Assembly (NCBI RefSeq): GCF_000931445.1
Contig: NZ_CP010849.1
Span: 4,278,001 to 4,342,000, forward strand
Length of the DNA: 64,000 bases
Direction of reading: 5' to 3'
Source of the DNA: Streptomyces cyaneogriseus subsp. noncyanogenus
GTDB taxonomy: Bacteria; Actinomycetota; Actinomycetes; Streptomycetales; Streptomycetaceae
Part shown: positions 34,089 to 42,192 of the stretch, in pieces
Position numbering within the stretch: position 1 is the first letter of the stretch
Layout: the number at the start of each line of letters is the position of its first letter
Notes under the pieces: generated by a model
Seen by the model: the letters and a program-made list of their open reading frames with translations, nothing else
Told to the model about the DNA's origin: nothing
Databases searched by the model: none
Translations under genes and position numbers: made by a program

Positions 34089-34126
34089 CCGAGGGCCCTG
34101 CCGACGCACGTCGGCAGGGCCCTCGG
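34089..34126 (+). terminator. Terminator of the helicase operon
   Basis: CCGAGGGCCCTGCCGAC (34089-34105) pairs perfectly with its complement (34110-34126) around a GCAC loop. Confidence 0.92.
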
Positions 34127-34161
34127 CGCGTTCCCGGGCGGCGTCTGACCGGAGCAGAAAA

Positions 34162-34203
34162 TCTACTCCTGCGAGAGTAGACATGGCGCGGTGCTGTGGT
34201 TAA
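34162..34203 (+). promoter_or_regulatory. Palindrome plus six-codon ORF MARCCG
   Basis: TCTACTC (34162-34168) and GAGTAGA (34175-34181) form a perfect inverted repeat with a 6-bp spacer. Two bases later an ATG opens a six-codon frame with two adjacent Cys codons (34183-34203, reading MARCCG then TAA). The palindrome could be an operator or a small hairpin at the mRNA start. Confidence 0.4.
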
Positions 34204-34227
34204 GCTTTCTGCCATAGACAAGGTCAA

Positions 34228-34373
34228 GTGAGACCCGGCAGACACGAACTGCCGGGTAGGAGCTCACGAAGGACGGAGGAGCAGACGCCAACAGGAGGTC
34301 GGCACAGCGGAAGAGCCGGCCGATGGTGTTCAATTCCCTTCGGGGCCCTGGTGCCGTGCGGCACCAGGGCCCC
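34228..34373 (+). ncRNA. Candidate structured leader or small RNA upstream of merR
   Basis: Between an upstream terminator and the MerR gene lies about 270 nt without a gene but with clear structure. Hairpin 1: GTGAG + CCCGGCAG (34228-34241) with CTGCCGGG (34249-34256) + CTCAC (34263-34267). Purine-rich GGAGGAG and AGGAGG tracts follow. Hairpin 2: GGGGCCCTGGTGCC (34342-34355) pairs perfectly with 34360-34373 around GTGC, 27 nt before the merR ATG. Either a small RNA with a terminator, or an attenuated merR leader. I do not match it to a known riboswitch. Confidence 0.4.
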
Positions 34374-34400
34374 TCGACGCGTTGCACAACACGAGGTGAC

Positions 34401-34760
34401 ATGACAGCTGATAGTCCGCTCAGCGATCGTCTGGACGACGACGACTACCCGGCATACACGATCGGCCGGGCCGCCGAGATGCTCGGTACCACTCCGGGCT
34501 TCCTCCGTGCCATCGGCGAAGCCCGTCTGATCACCCCGCTCCGGTCGGAGGGCGGACACCGCCGGTACTCCCGCTATCAGCTCCGGATCGCCGCCCGGGC
34601 CCGCGAACTCGTCGACAAGGGAACGCCCATCGAGGCCGCCTGCCGCATCGTCATCCTCGAGGACCAGCTCGAAGAGGCCCAGCGCATCAACGCCGAGTAC
34701 CGCCGGGCCGCCGGCCGGACCGCCGCCGTCGACGACGGTTCCGGTTCCGCCTCCGGCTGA
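34401..34760 (+). CDS. MerR-type helix-turn-helix regulator
   Basis: A 119-residue MerR-like protein. The N-terminal wHTH (YTIGRAAEMLGTTPGFLRAI; GGHRRYSRYQLRIAARA) is followed by a coiled-coil dimerisation helix (ILEDQLEEAQRINAEYRRAA) and a short Ser/Gly tail. No effector-binding domain and no Cys cluster, so it is not SoxR or a metal sensor. GAGGTGAC lies at the ribosome site. It has a long structured leader with a terminator-like hairpin just upstream. Confidence 0.87.
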   Translation: MTADSPLSDRLDDDDYPAYTIGRAAEMLGTTPGFLRAIGEARLITPLRSEGGHRRYSRYQLRIAARARELVDKGTPIEAACRIVILEDQLEEAQRINAEYRRAAGRTAAVDDGSGSASG

Positions 34761-34803
34761 CGGCCCGCGCGGCGGGGGCGCCCTTCCGTGTGCCCCGGTG
34801 CGC

Positions 34804-35052
34804 TCAGACGGTCAGCGGCACCTCGTGGATCTCGTCCGCCCGGTGGCCCGCCCGTTCGTGGACGCGCTGGACCGCTTCGGCGGAGGGGCCCTCGGAGAGG
34901 CAGTAGACCGTGCCGGACCGCGGGTCCGCCCACGCCCGCTCGAAGTGGACGCCCTCGTCCTTCTCGACGGCCAGGTCGGCCTGGTGCGCCTCGTGGAGCT
35001 GCTCGGCGGTGATGCCCTGCATCCCGTGGTGGACATCCATGAAGTGGGTCAT
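34804..35052 (-). CDS. DUF4242 protein (SCO4226-type nickel-binding)
   Basis: An 82-residue protein of the DUF4242 family (MTHFMDVHHGMQGITAEQL, then GVHFERAWADPRSGTVYCL, SEGPSAEAVQRVHERAGH). The ferredoxin-like SCO4226 of S. coelicolor, of this family, binds nickel and responds to it. The His-rich N terminus (His3 and two His in VHHG) would suit metal binding. ATG 35052 has GAGGAGG 9 nt upstream. The Nur gene, the nickel regulator, lies at the window's left end; a link is inference. Confidence 0.82.
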   Translation of the reverse strand: MTHFMDVHHGMQGITAEQLHEAHQADLAVEKDEGVHFERAWADPRSGTVYCLSEGPSAEAVQRVHERAGHRADEIHEVPLTV

Positions 35053-35272
35053 GGCGTCGCACCTCCTCACCTTTGCCTTGCCTCCATGCTCCGCCCGTGC
35101 GCCGCTCCGGGCGAGTCCGCCCGGGCCCGCGTTCGGGGGCACGGCCCGCACCCCGCGCGGGCCGCGCCCCACGGCTCACCGCTCACGCCCGCGGCGCAGT
35201 CCCACGGCTCACGGCGAAGGGCCCCGGCAGCCGTGCCGGAGCCCTTCGGAGACGTACGGGAACGGCGTACCG

Positions 35273-35428
35273 TCAGCCGCACTGGCAGGGGCTGCCCGAC
35301 TGGCAGCCGCAGCCGCAGCCCGAGCCGCAGCCGCAGGCGGCGATCAGGGTCAGCTCCCTGACCCCGGCGGGCTGCTCGGACGGGCGTTCCCGGGCGGGGT
35401 CGGGGGTCGTGCTGGGGGATTCGGCCAT
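35273..35428 (-). CDS. Cys-rich mini-protein (metallothionein-like)
   Basis: A 51-residue protein whose last 20 residues hold seven Cys in CxC and CxxxC arrays (CGCGSGCGCGC, then CQCG), after an acidic, Pro-rich N-terminal half. Such density suggests a metal cluster or modification. GAGGAGG sits 5 nt before ATG 35428, supporting translation. An in-frame upstream start at 35461 lacks a ribosome site. It could also be a precursor peptide, but no modifying enzyme is nearby. Confidence 0.7.
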   Translation of the reverse strand: MAESPSTTPDPARERPSEQPAGVRELTLIAACGCGSGCGCGCQSGSPCQCG

Positions 35429-35583
35429 GGGTCCCTCCTCAAGGCTGGTGCCTGTGCCCATTGCACGCCCCGGGCGGCGGTCGCATCAACGGCGCACTGT
35501 GGCTCGTACGCGCCCCGGCGCGTGCCGGGCGGCTGCCGGACCGCGGGCCACGCCGGGCCGGAACCCTCGCGCGGTCCCCCGCC

Positions 35584-35672
35584 GGCAGAACCCCCGGCGA
35601 CGGCGACGCGTTCCCCGCGGCAGAAGCCCCCGTGACGGCGAGGCGTCCCCCTAGGCAGAAGCCCCCGCAACG
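35584..35672. repeat. 35-bp-period imperfect repeats
   Basis: GGCAGAA followed by a C-run recurs at 35584, 35619 and 35654, exactly 35 bp apart, in the gap between the Cys-rich gene and phoU. Between the copies the sequence is similar but not identical. No gene. Confidence 0.75.
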
Positions 35673-35685
35673 CGATCCCGGCCGC

Positions 35686-36387
35686 TCAGGCCCCTTCGCT
35701 CCCCGCCACCGCCTGGATGTCCGGCTGGATGTCCGCCTGGAGCTCGTCCGCGTGCTCGCCCGTCACCAGGTACACCACCCGCTTGGCGACCGCGACGGCG
35801 TGGTCGGCGTACCGCTCGTAGTAGCGGCCCAGCAGGGTCACGTCGACGGCCGTCTCGATGCCGTGCTTCCAGCGGTCGTCCATCAGGTGCTGGAAGAGGG
35901 TGCGGTGCAGGAGGTCCATCGCGTCGTCGTCCTGCTCGAGCTGGAGGGCCAGGTCGACGTCCTTGGTGATGATCACCTCGGCCGCCTTCGCCATCAGCCG
36001 CTGCGCGAGCTGGCCCATCTCCAGAATGGTGGCGTGCAGGTCGTGCGGGACCGCCCGCTCGGGGTAGCGCAGCCGGGCCAGCTTCGCCACGTGCTGGGCG
36101 AGGTCACCGGAGCGCTCCAGGTCGGCGGACATGCGCAGGGAGGTGACGACGATCCGCAGATCGGTCGCCACCGGCTGCTGCCGGGCCAGCAGGGCTATGG
36201 CCCGCGCCTCCAGGTCGTGCTGGAGCTGGTCGACCTTGGCGTCGGCCTCGATCACGTGCTCCGCCAGCTTCAGGTCGGAGTCGAGGATGGCGGTCGTGGC
36301 GCGCCCGATCGCCGACCCGACCAGCCGGGCCATCTCCACCAGACCGTCGCCGATCGAGTCCAGTTCCTCGTGGTACGCGTCCCGCAT
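35686..36387 (-). CDS. phoU: Phosphate signalling regulator PhoU
   Basis: A 233-residue PhoU with two repeats of the three-helix PhoU domain (MRDAYHEELDSIGDGLVEMA; VKVDQLQHDLEARAIALLAR-like; then TSLRMSADLERSGDLAQHVA and RYYERYADHAVAVAKRVVYL). The E(D)xxxD metal motifs (DLERSGD, YADHA) are present. It transmits Pst transporter state to the PhoR kinase. Start MRDAYHEE at 36387 behind GAGAGGAA. Divergent from phoR-phoP across a PHO box. Confidence 0.94.
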   Translation of the reverse strand: MRDAYHEELDSIGDGLVEMARLVGSAIGRATTAILDSDLKLAEHVIEADAKVDQLQHDLEARAIALLARQQPVATDLRIVVTSLRMSADLERSGDLAQHVAKLARLRYPERAVPHDLHATILEMGQLAQRLMAKAAEVIITKDVDLALQLEQDDDAMDLLHRTLFQHLMDDRWKHGIETAVDVTLLGRYYERYADHAVAVAKRVVYLVTGEHADELQADIQPDIQAVAGSEGA

Positions 36388-36483
36388 CAGGGTTCCTCTC
36401 GTACGTCTTCGAAAGGGGGCTCGCGCCCCTCGCTTCACCCCCACGTTTCCACGTTCCGGCCCGGACGCGTCCGTTTCCGGCAT

Positions 36484-36516
36484 CCCGAATGAACCATCCC
36501 TGGCCCCCAGGTGAAC
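36484..36516 (-). promoter_or_regulatory. PHO box (PhoP binding site)
   Basis: On the minus strand, GTTCACCTGGG (36506-36516) and GTTCATTCGGG (36484-36494) are separated by exactly 11 bp. Both match every position of the Streptomyces PHO-box consensus GKTCAYYYRSG, and the 33-bp spacing equals three 11-bp units. It lies between divergent phoU and phoR, so PhoP should regulate both. Confidence 0.88.
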
Positions 36517-36589
36517 TCTGAGCGACGAGTGTTCGAGCTCGCACTCCGATGGCTGTGGGCGGGACCTTTCCCGTGCCTAACCTTGAGGC

Positions 36590-37918
36590 ATGGACGTGAA
36601 CGCGGCGGTCGCCGCAGCGGCTGCGATCGCCGGAGTGCTCACCGGTGTCATCGCCATGCTGGCGTTCCGCTGGAGCGAGCGCGACCAGAAGCGGCCCACC
36701 CGGACCTCCCTGCACGCCGACCCGATGCTCCCGCCCGGCGTGGACACCGTGCTGTCGGTGCTCCGCTCCTCCGCCGTCGTCCTCGACGAGGAGGACGCCG
36801 TGGTCAAGGCCAGCTCGGCGGCGTACGCCCTCGGCTTGGTCCGCGGCGGCAAGCTGGCCGTCGAGCCGATGCTCCAGATGGCCCGCGACACCCGGCGCGA
36901 CGGGGAGATACGGCAGGTCGAGCTGGACCTGCCGCGGCGGGGGACCGGGCGGGGCGACGCCCTGGCCGTCTCCGCGCGCGTCGCGCCGCTGGGCTCGCGG
37001 CTGGTGCTGCTGCTCGTGGAGGACCTCACCGAGGCCCGCCGGATCGAGGCCGTGCGGCGCGACTTCGTCGCCAACGTCAGCCACGAGCTGAAGACCCCGG
37101 TCGGCGCGCTCTCCCTGCTCTCCGAGGCCGTCATGGACGCCTGCGACGACCCCGAGGCCGTGCAGCGCTTCGCCGGGCGGATGCAGATCGAGGCGACCCG
37201 GCTGACCAATCTGGTGCAGGAGCTCATCGACCTCTCCCGGGTGCAGAACGACGATCCGCTGGAGGACGCCGAGCCGGTCCGCGTGGAGGAACTGGTCGCC
37301 GAGGCCATCGACCGCTGCCGGCAGGCGGCCGGCACCAAGCAGATCACCATGGCCACCAACGTGGGGATGCCCGAGGGGCTCGATCAGATCACCGGCGGGC
37401 GACGGGCGGGCGGCACGGCCGACCTGCACGTGTGGGGCAACCGCGGCCAGCTCGCCGCCGCCCTCGGCAACCTCGTCGAGAACGCCGTCAACTACTCGCC
37501 CGCCCGCACCCGCGTCGGCATCGCCGCCCGCCGGGTGGCGGCCCCCGGCGGGGACATGATCGAGATCGCGGTGACCGACCAGGGCATCGGCATCTCCGAC
37601 AAGGACAAGGAGCGCATCTTCGAGCGCTTCTACCGGGTCGACCCGGCCCGCTCCCGGGCCACCGGAGGCACCGGCCTCGGACTCGCCATCGTCAAGCACG
37701 TGGCCGCCTCGCACGGCGGGGAGGTCACGGTGTGGAGCGCCGAAGGCCAGGGCTCCACCTTCACCCTGCGGCTGCCCGAGGCGGGCCGGTCCCGCGACCG
37801 GGCCCAGCCGCCCTCCGCCCGCGCCGGTGGCGAGACCGGGCGGTCCACCCCCTCAGCCTCCCCCCACACCGCTTCATCCCCTTACGCAACGCTTCCCGCT
37901 CCGGAGGTCCTTCCGTGA
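36590..37918 (+). CDS. phoR: Phosphate sensor histidine kinase PhoR
   Basis: A 442-residue kinase. One N-terminal membrane span (AAVAAAAAIAGVLTGVIAML), a PAS-like linker, the phospho-His box (FVANVSHELKTPVGALSLLS) near residue 160, and HATPase motifs (NLVENAVNYSP, DQGIGI, FERFYRVDPARS, GGTGLGLAIVKHV). It senses phosphate limitation with PhoU and phosphorylates PhoP. TAACCT at 36578-36583 ends 6 nt before the ATG: leaderless. Overlaps phoP by 4 bp (GTGA). Confidence 0.94.
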   Translation: MDVNAAVAAAAAIAGVLTGVIAMLAFRWSERDQKRPTRTSLHADPMLPPGVDTVLSVLRSSAVVLDEEDAVVKASSAAYALGLVRGGKLAVEPMLQMARDTRRDGEIRQVELDLPRRGTGRGDALAVSARVAPLGSRLVLLLVEDLTEARRIEAVRRDFVANVSHELKTPVGALSLLSEAVMDACDDPEAVQRFAGRMQIEATRLTNLVQELIDLSRVQNDDPLEDAEPVRVEELVAEAIDRCRQAAGTKQITMATNVGMPEGLDQITGGRRAGGTADLHVWGNRGQLAAALGNLVENAVNYSPARTRVGIAARRVAAPGGDMIEIAVTDQGIGISDKDKERIFERFYRVDPARSRATGGTGLGLAIVKHVAASHGGEVTVWSAEGQGSTFTLRLPEAGRSRDRAQPPSARAGGETGRSTPSASPHTASSPYATLPAPEVLP

Positions 37919-38595
37919 CCCGTGTGCTCGTCGTCGAGGACGAGGAGTCCTTCTCCGACGCACTGTCGTACATGCTCCGCAAGGAGGGCTTCGAGGTCGC
38001 CGTGGCGGCCACCGGGCCCGACGGACTCGACGAGTTCGAGCGCAACGGCGCCGACCTCGTCCTCCTCGACCTGATGCTGCCCGGCCTGCCGGGCACCGAG
38101 GTGTGCCGCCAGCTGCGCGGCCGCTCCAACGTCCCCGTGATCATGGTGACCGCCAAGGACAGCGAGATCGACAAGGTGGTCGGCCTGGAGATAGGAGCCG
38201 ACGACTACGTCACCAAGCCGTTCTCCTCGCGGGAGCTGGTCGCCCGCATCCGGGCCGTGCTGCGCCGCCGCGGCGAGCCGGAGGAGGTCGCCCCGGCCGC
38301 GCTGGAGGCCGGGCCGGTCCGCATGGACGTCGACCGGCACGTGGTGACGGTCGGCGGCTCCAAGATCGACCTGCCGCTGAAGGAGTTCGACCTGCTGGAG
38401 ATGCTGCTGCGCAACGCCGGCCGGGTGCTGACCCGCATGCAGCTCATCGACCGGGTCTGGGGCGCCGACTACGTCGGTGACACCAAGACCCTCGACGTCC
38501 ACGTCAAGCGCCTGCGCGCCAAGATCGAGCCGGACCCGGGCGCGCCGCGGTACCTGGTGACGGTCCGCGGCCTCGGCTACAAGTTCGAGCCGTAG
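37915..38595 (+). CDS. phoP: Phosphate response regulator PhoP
   Basis: A 226-residue OmpR/PhoB-type regulator: receiver with acidic pocket VVEDEESF, phospho-acceptor Asp in LVLLDLMLPGLPG, Thr/Lys in VTAKD and VTKPF, then a winged helix (LPLKEFDLLEMLLRNAGRVL, TKTLDVHVKRLRAKIE). It activates phosphate-scavenging genes and in Streptomyces represses antibiotic synthesis. GTG start overlaps the phoR stop, a translationally coupled pair. Confidence 0.95.
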   Translation: MTRVLVVEDEESFSDALSYMLRKEGFEVAVAATGPDGLDEFERNGADLVLLDLMLPGLPGTEVCRQLRGRSNVPVIMVTAKDSEIDKVVGLEIGADDYVTKPFSSRELVARIRAVLRRRGEPEEVAPAALEAGPVRMDVDRHVVTVGGSKIDLPLKEFDLLEMLLRNAGRVLTRMQLIDRVWGADYVGDTKTLDVHVKRLRAKIEPDPGAPRYLVTVRGLGYKFEP

Positions 38596-38654
38596 GCCGC
38601 AGCCCCCTGGCTGACAGGGCGGGTCGCACGGCGGTCCATCGGGCCGGGACGTGC

Positions 38655-38691
38655 GGAAGGGCGGGGCCTGGAGGACAGGCCCCGCCCTTCC
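38655..38691. terminator. Terminator between phoP and the lipoprotein gene
   Basis: GGAAGGGCGGGGCCTG (38655-38670) pairs perfectly with CAGGCCCCGCCCTTCC (38676-38691), loop of 5. Serves both convergent genes. Confidence 0.9.
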
Positions 38692-38716
38692 GTCCTGCGG
38701 TGCGGGGGTACGGCGG

Positions 38717-39406
38717 TCAGTGACCGGCGTCCGCCTCGTGCGACTCCGAGGCGCCGTGCGACGCGCTCGCGGAGGCACCGGCGCTCGGGGTGGCCGAGCC
38801 GGCCGGCGCGGAGGCGCTGCCGCTCGGGCTGGCCGAGGCGCCGTGCGACGGCTCCTGCGAGGTGCTCGCCGAGGCGCCCGGCGCGGCCGGGACCTCGCTC
38901 GGGCCCCACCCGGAGAAGTAGCCCGAGGCCGGGACGACGAAGGCGCGCAGGCTCACGTCGCCGGTCTTGCTGAAGCTGAAGGTGATCTTCTGGGCGTCGC
39001 CGTCCCGCACGGCCTCGCGGCCGTCGGGCACCACGGCGGCGGCGTTGTCCTTGCCGCCGATGATCAGCGAACCGCCGGCCGGGACGGTCAGGTCCTTCTT
39101 GCCCTTGGCGGGCTTGAGCTCGACCGGCTCGCCGGCGCCCTCGACGGTGATGGACTCCAGCTTCTGGTCGGTGTTGCCGGTGTTGAACACGGTGGCGGAG
39201 ACCGCGGCGGGACCCGTCGACTCCCGGTCGGGCTGCGTGATGACGACCGCGTTCTGGATCTTGATGTCCCCGACGGTCGTCGCCGCGTTGTCCGGCTTGA
39301 TCTGGAGCGTCTGGGCGTTGTTGCCGGCGCCGCACGCGGCGAGCGGGAGAATGGAGAACGCGATGGCGGCGGCGGCGAGGGCGCCGCGTCGAAGGCTGCT
39401 GCTCAC
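38717..39406 (-). CDS. Lipoprotein with beta-sandwich domain and Ser/Ala/His tail
   Basis: A 229-residue exported lipoprotein. Lipobox LAAC-G at residues 22-26 is preceded by a charged-hydrophobic signal (SSLRRGALAAAAIAFSILPL). A beta-rich domain of the DUF461/PCu(A)C-like type follows (VFNTGNTDQKLESITV). The last 65 residues are Ser/Ala/Gly/Pro with several His (GASASASHGASESHEADAGH). GTG start behind AGGAG. Always next to phoRP in relatives I recall; possible metal or phosphate-stress role is not proven. Confidence 0.83.
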   Translation of the reverse strand: MSSSLRRGALAAAAIAFSILPLAACGAGNNAQTLQIKPDNAATTVGDIKIQNAVVITQPDRESTGPAAVSATVFNTGNTDQKLESITVEGAGEPVELKPAKGKKDLTVPAGGSLIIGGKDNAAAVVPDGREAVRDGDAQKITFSFSKTGDVSLRAFVVPASGYFSGWGPSEVPAAPGASASTSQEPSHGASASPSGSASAPAGSATPSAGASASASHGASESHEADAGH

Positions 39407-40072
39407 GGCGGCGGCAACTCCTTGACTCGAACGAGGCGGCGGCCACGTGATAAAGCCGCCCTAAGTGACTGTCAGCGGCCTTAGGTTACCGAGCCGTTCC
39501 CGGGCCGCCGCACCCGACCCTCCCCCAGGGGGCTTCGGCTTCGCTCGGCAGGCGGTAGGGCACGTGTCACACGCGCCACAAGTGACTCACTGGTCACATT
39601 CGCCCCTCCGGTGTCCGGCATTCACATAAGCAGCTCGGAGTGGGCTGCCCGATAGCCTCGATAGCCGTGTCGCACGCCGTCGGCCCGCATGCGAATTCTG
39701 CGTGAAGGAATGCATCGCCGGCCGAAAATTCGATCACCCGCCGCAGGCCCCTCCGAGGCCGGGTGATCAATTCGCGGATTCGTCCGGAAGGTCACCGCGG
39801 ACACCGAACGGAGTAGCGGAAGTCGAGCACATGGAACCCGACATATCGGGCACTTCACCCCCCGGAGGGGGGTGCCGCGGGCGTGTGACGTGCGTGTTTC
39901 GCCCGCCCCGCAGAGTGGCTCCGACCTGCGAATACCTTCTCCCGCCGTCCCGTCGCAGCACGTCCCTGTCGCTGTTGTCAAGCCCCGAGATATGCCCTGA
40001 CCTGCGAAAACGCCATTCAGAAGACGCCGTATCCGTGTTACCCTGGATAGCCACGGAAGGGGTACCTGTCAC
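39407..40072. other. Long intergenic region upstream of carD
   Basis: No gene seen. It holds: an inverted repeat CCTAAG/CTTAGG (39460-39485) with a TAACCT hexamer on the minus strand (39483-39488), probably the lipoprotein promoter; an inverted repeat GATCACCCG/CGGGTGATC (39732-39740, 39760-39768); a hairpin CACCCCCC/GGGGGGTG (39856-39874); and the carD promoter with TACCCT near 40040 followed by GGAAGGGG. Confidence 0.5.
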
Positions 40073-40555
40073 ATGACGTTCAAGGTTGGCGACACCGTGG
40101 TCTATCCCCATCACGGGGCCGCGCTGATCGAGGCCATCGAAACTCGCCAGATCAAAGGCGTGGACAAGACCTACTTGGTGCTGAAGGTCGCCCAGGGTGA
40201 CCTGACGGTACGTGTGCCAGCGGACAATGCGGAGTTCGTCGGCGTGCGTGATGTGGTCGGTCAGGACGGACTGGACCGGGTCTTCGAGGTGCTGCGCGCG
40301 CCGTACGCCGAGGAGCCCACGAACTGGTCGCGTCGCTACAAGGCAAATCTGGAGAAGCTCGCCTCCGGCGACGTCATCAAGGTCGCGGAAGTCGTGCGTG
40401 ACCTGTGGCGCCGTGAGCGCGAGCGCGGTCTCTCCGCCGGAGAGAAGCGGATGCTCGCCAAGGCCCGCCAGATCCTGGTGAGCGAGCTCGCCCTCGCGGA
40501 GAACACGAACGAGGACAAGGCCGAAGCCCTGCTCGACGAGGTCCTCGCCTCCTGA
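40073..40555 (+). CDS. carD: CarD family RNA polymerase-binding regulator
   Basis: A 160-residue CarD. The N-terminal RNA-polymerase-interacting Tudor-like domain (FKVGDTVVYPHHGAALIEAI) is followed by the helical DNA-binding domain with the key Trp of mycobacterial CarD (EEPTNWSRRYKANLEKL). It stabilises open complexes at promoters including those of rRNA genes. Full length. Normal gene order before ispD. Confidence 0.95.
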   Translation: MTFKVGDTVVYPHHGAALIEAIETRQIKGVDKTYLVLKVAQGDLTVRVPADNAEFVGVRDVVGQDGLDRVFEVLRAPYAEEPTNWSRRYKANLEKLASGDVIKVAEVVRDLWRRERERGLSAGEKRMLAKARQILVSELALAENTNEDKAEALLDEVLAS

Positions 40556-40809
40556 CCGAGGCGGACCCGCTCGGTTCAGCACACGAAATGCCGCGGTGCC
40601 CGATGACGCCTTCGCTGTCGCCGGGCGCTGCGGCATGTTCGTACCCCGAAGCCGTCCGTACGCTCGACCCCCGGGTACGCCCCCGGCCCGACCAGTTCAC
40701 GGAAGGGGCTGGCCGAGGCGGAGCGCCCGGCGCGTCCCCACGTGGTGGGCGGGGTCGCACGCCCAGGCCATACCCACGTAGGCCGAGCACACAAACCTGA
40801 CAGGAACCG

Positions 40810-41562
40810 ATGTCTGACGATTCGCGTCCTTCACCCGCCACGGCGCCGACCGCCGCCGTGATTCCGGCCGCGGGCCGGGGCGTACGCCTCGGTCCGGGCG
40901 CCCCCAAAGCGCTCCGCGCGCTGGGCGGTACCCCCATGCTCATCCACGCGGTCCGCGCGATGGCCGCCTCCCGCGCCGTCTCCCTGGTGATCGTCGTGGC
41001 CCCGCCCGACGGCACCGCCGAGGTCAAGAGCCTGCTGGACGCCTACGCGCTGCCCGAGCGCACCGACTTCCTGGTGGTCTCCGGCGGTGCCTCCCGCCAG
41101 GAGTCCGTGAAGCTGGGCCTCGACGCGCTGCCGCCCGAGTACGCCATCGTCCTCGTGCACGACGCGGCCCGCCCGCTGGTGCCGGTCGACACCGTCGACG
41201 CCGTCATCGAGGCCGTCCGCGACGGCGCCCCCGCCGTCGTCCCGGCCCTGCCGCTGGCCGACACCGTCAAACAGGTCGAGCCCGCCGCCGCGCCGGGCGA
41301 CCCCGAACCGGTGGTGGCGACGCCGGAGCGCTCCCTGCTGCGCGCCGTGCAGACCCCGCAGGGCTTCGACCGCGCCACGCTGATCCGCGCCCACGAGACG
41401 GTGACCGACGCGGTCACCGACGACGCCGGCATGGTCGAGCAGCTCGGCGTGCGGGTGGTGGCGGTGCCCGGCCACGAGGAGGCGTTCAAGGTCACCCGCC
41501 CCCTGGACCTCGTCCTCGCCGAGGCGGTCCTGGCCCGCAGGAGGCTCAACGATGGCTTCTGA
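40810..41562 (+). CDS. ispD: 2-C-methyl-D-erythritol 4-phosphate cytidylyltransferase
   Basis: A 250-residue IspD of the MEP isoprenoid pathway. It has the nucleotide-binding start AVIPAAGRGVRLGPGAPKAL and the later VLVHDAARPLVP and VQTPQGFDRATL, all typical of this enzyme. Its stop overlaps the ispF start by 11 bp, so the two consecutive-pathway enzymes are coupled. The 254-bp gap before it shows nothing clear besides the likely promoter. Confidence 0.95.
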   Translation: MSDDSRPSPATAPTAAVIPAAGRGVRLGPGAPKALRALGGTPMLIHAVRAMAASRAVSLVIVVAPPDGTAEVKSLLDAYALPERTDFLVVSGGASRQESVKLGLDALPPEYAIVLVHDAARPLVPVDTVDAVIEAVRDGAPAVVPALPLADTVKQVEPAAAPGDPEPVVATPERSLLRAVQTPQGFDRATLIRAHETVTDAVTDDAGMVEQLGVRVVAVPGHEEAFKVTRPLDLVLAEAVLARRRLNDGF

Positions 41563-42064
41563 GGCATCCCCGGCGCAGCCGCTCCCGCCCCTGCCCCAGG
41601 TGGGCATCGGCACCGACATCCACGCCTTCGAGGAAGGCCGCGAACTGTGGTGCGCCGGCCTGAAGTGGGACGGGGAGGGGCCGGGCCTGGCCGGGCACTC
41701 CGACGCGGACGTCGTCGCCCACGCCGCCTGCAACGCGCTGTTCTCCGCGGCCGGGCTCGGTGACCTCGGGCAGCACTTCGGCACCGGGCGGCCCGAGTGG
41801 TCCGGCGCTTCCGGGGTGACCCTGCTGACGGAGGCGGCGCGGATCGTGCGCGAGGCCGGCTTCCGGATCGGCAACGTCGCCGTCCAGGTCGTCGGAGCCC
41901 GCCCGAAGATCGGCAAGCGGCGGGACGAGGCGCAGAAGATCCTCTCCGAGGCCGCCGGCGCCCCGGTCTCCGTCTCCGGGGCCACCACGGACGGCCTCGG
42001 CTTCCCCGGCCGCGGCGAGGGACTGATGGCGGTGGCGACGGCCCTCGTGGTGCGGACGGGCTGA
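41552..42064 (+). CDS. ispF: 2-C-methyl-D-erythritol 2,4-cyclodiphosphate synthase
   Basis: A 170-residue IspF. The zinc ligands are in GTDIHAFEEG (Asp, His) and LAGHSDADVVAHA (His); ARPKIGKRR and TTDGLGFPGRGEG complete the substrate pocket. It follows ispD with an 11-bp overlap and a good AGGAGG 6 nt before the ATG. Confidence 0.95.
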   Translation: MASEASPAQPLPPLPQVGIGTDIHAFEEGRELWCAGLKWDGEGPGLAGHSDADVVAHAACNALFSAAGLGDLGQHFGTGRPEWSGASGVTLLTEAARIVREAGFRIGNVAVQVVGARPKIGKRRDEAQKILSEAAGAPVSVSGATTDGLGFPGRGEGLMAVATALVVRTG

Positions 42065-42192
42065 GCCGCCGGACGCGATCCGGGCGGCCCGGCCCCGGCC
42101 GGGACCGCCCGGGGCCCCCGCCGGAGTCACGATTGCGCGGCCCCGGCGCGGAAGGTCGCAGGGCACTGCCCGGCGCCCACTACCCTGGACAC

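Noticed and set aside
39582..39597. Crp-like site GTGAC-N6-GTCAC
   Set aside because: Spacing between GTGA and TCAC is 8, not 6, and the position relative to genes is not promoter-like.
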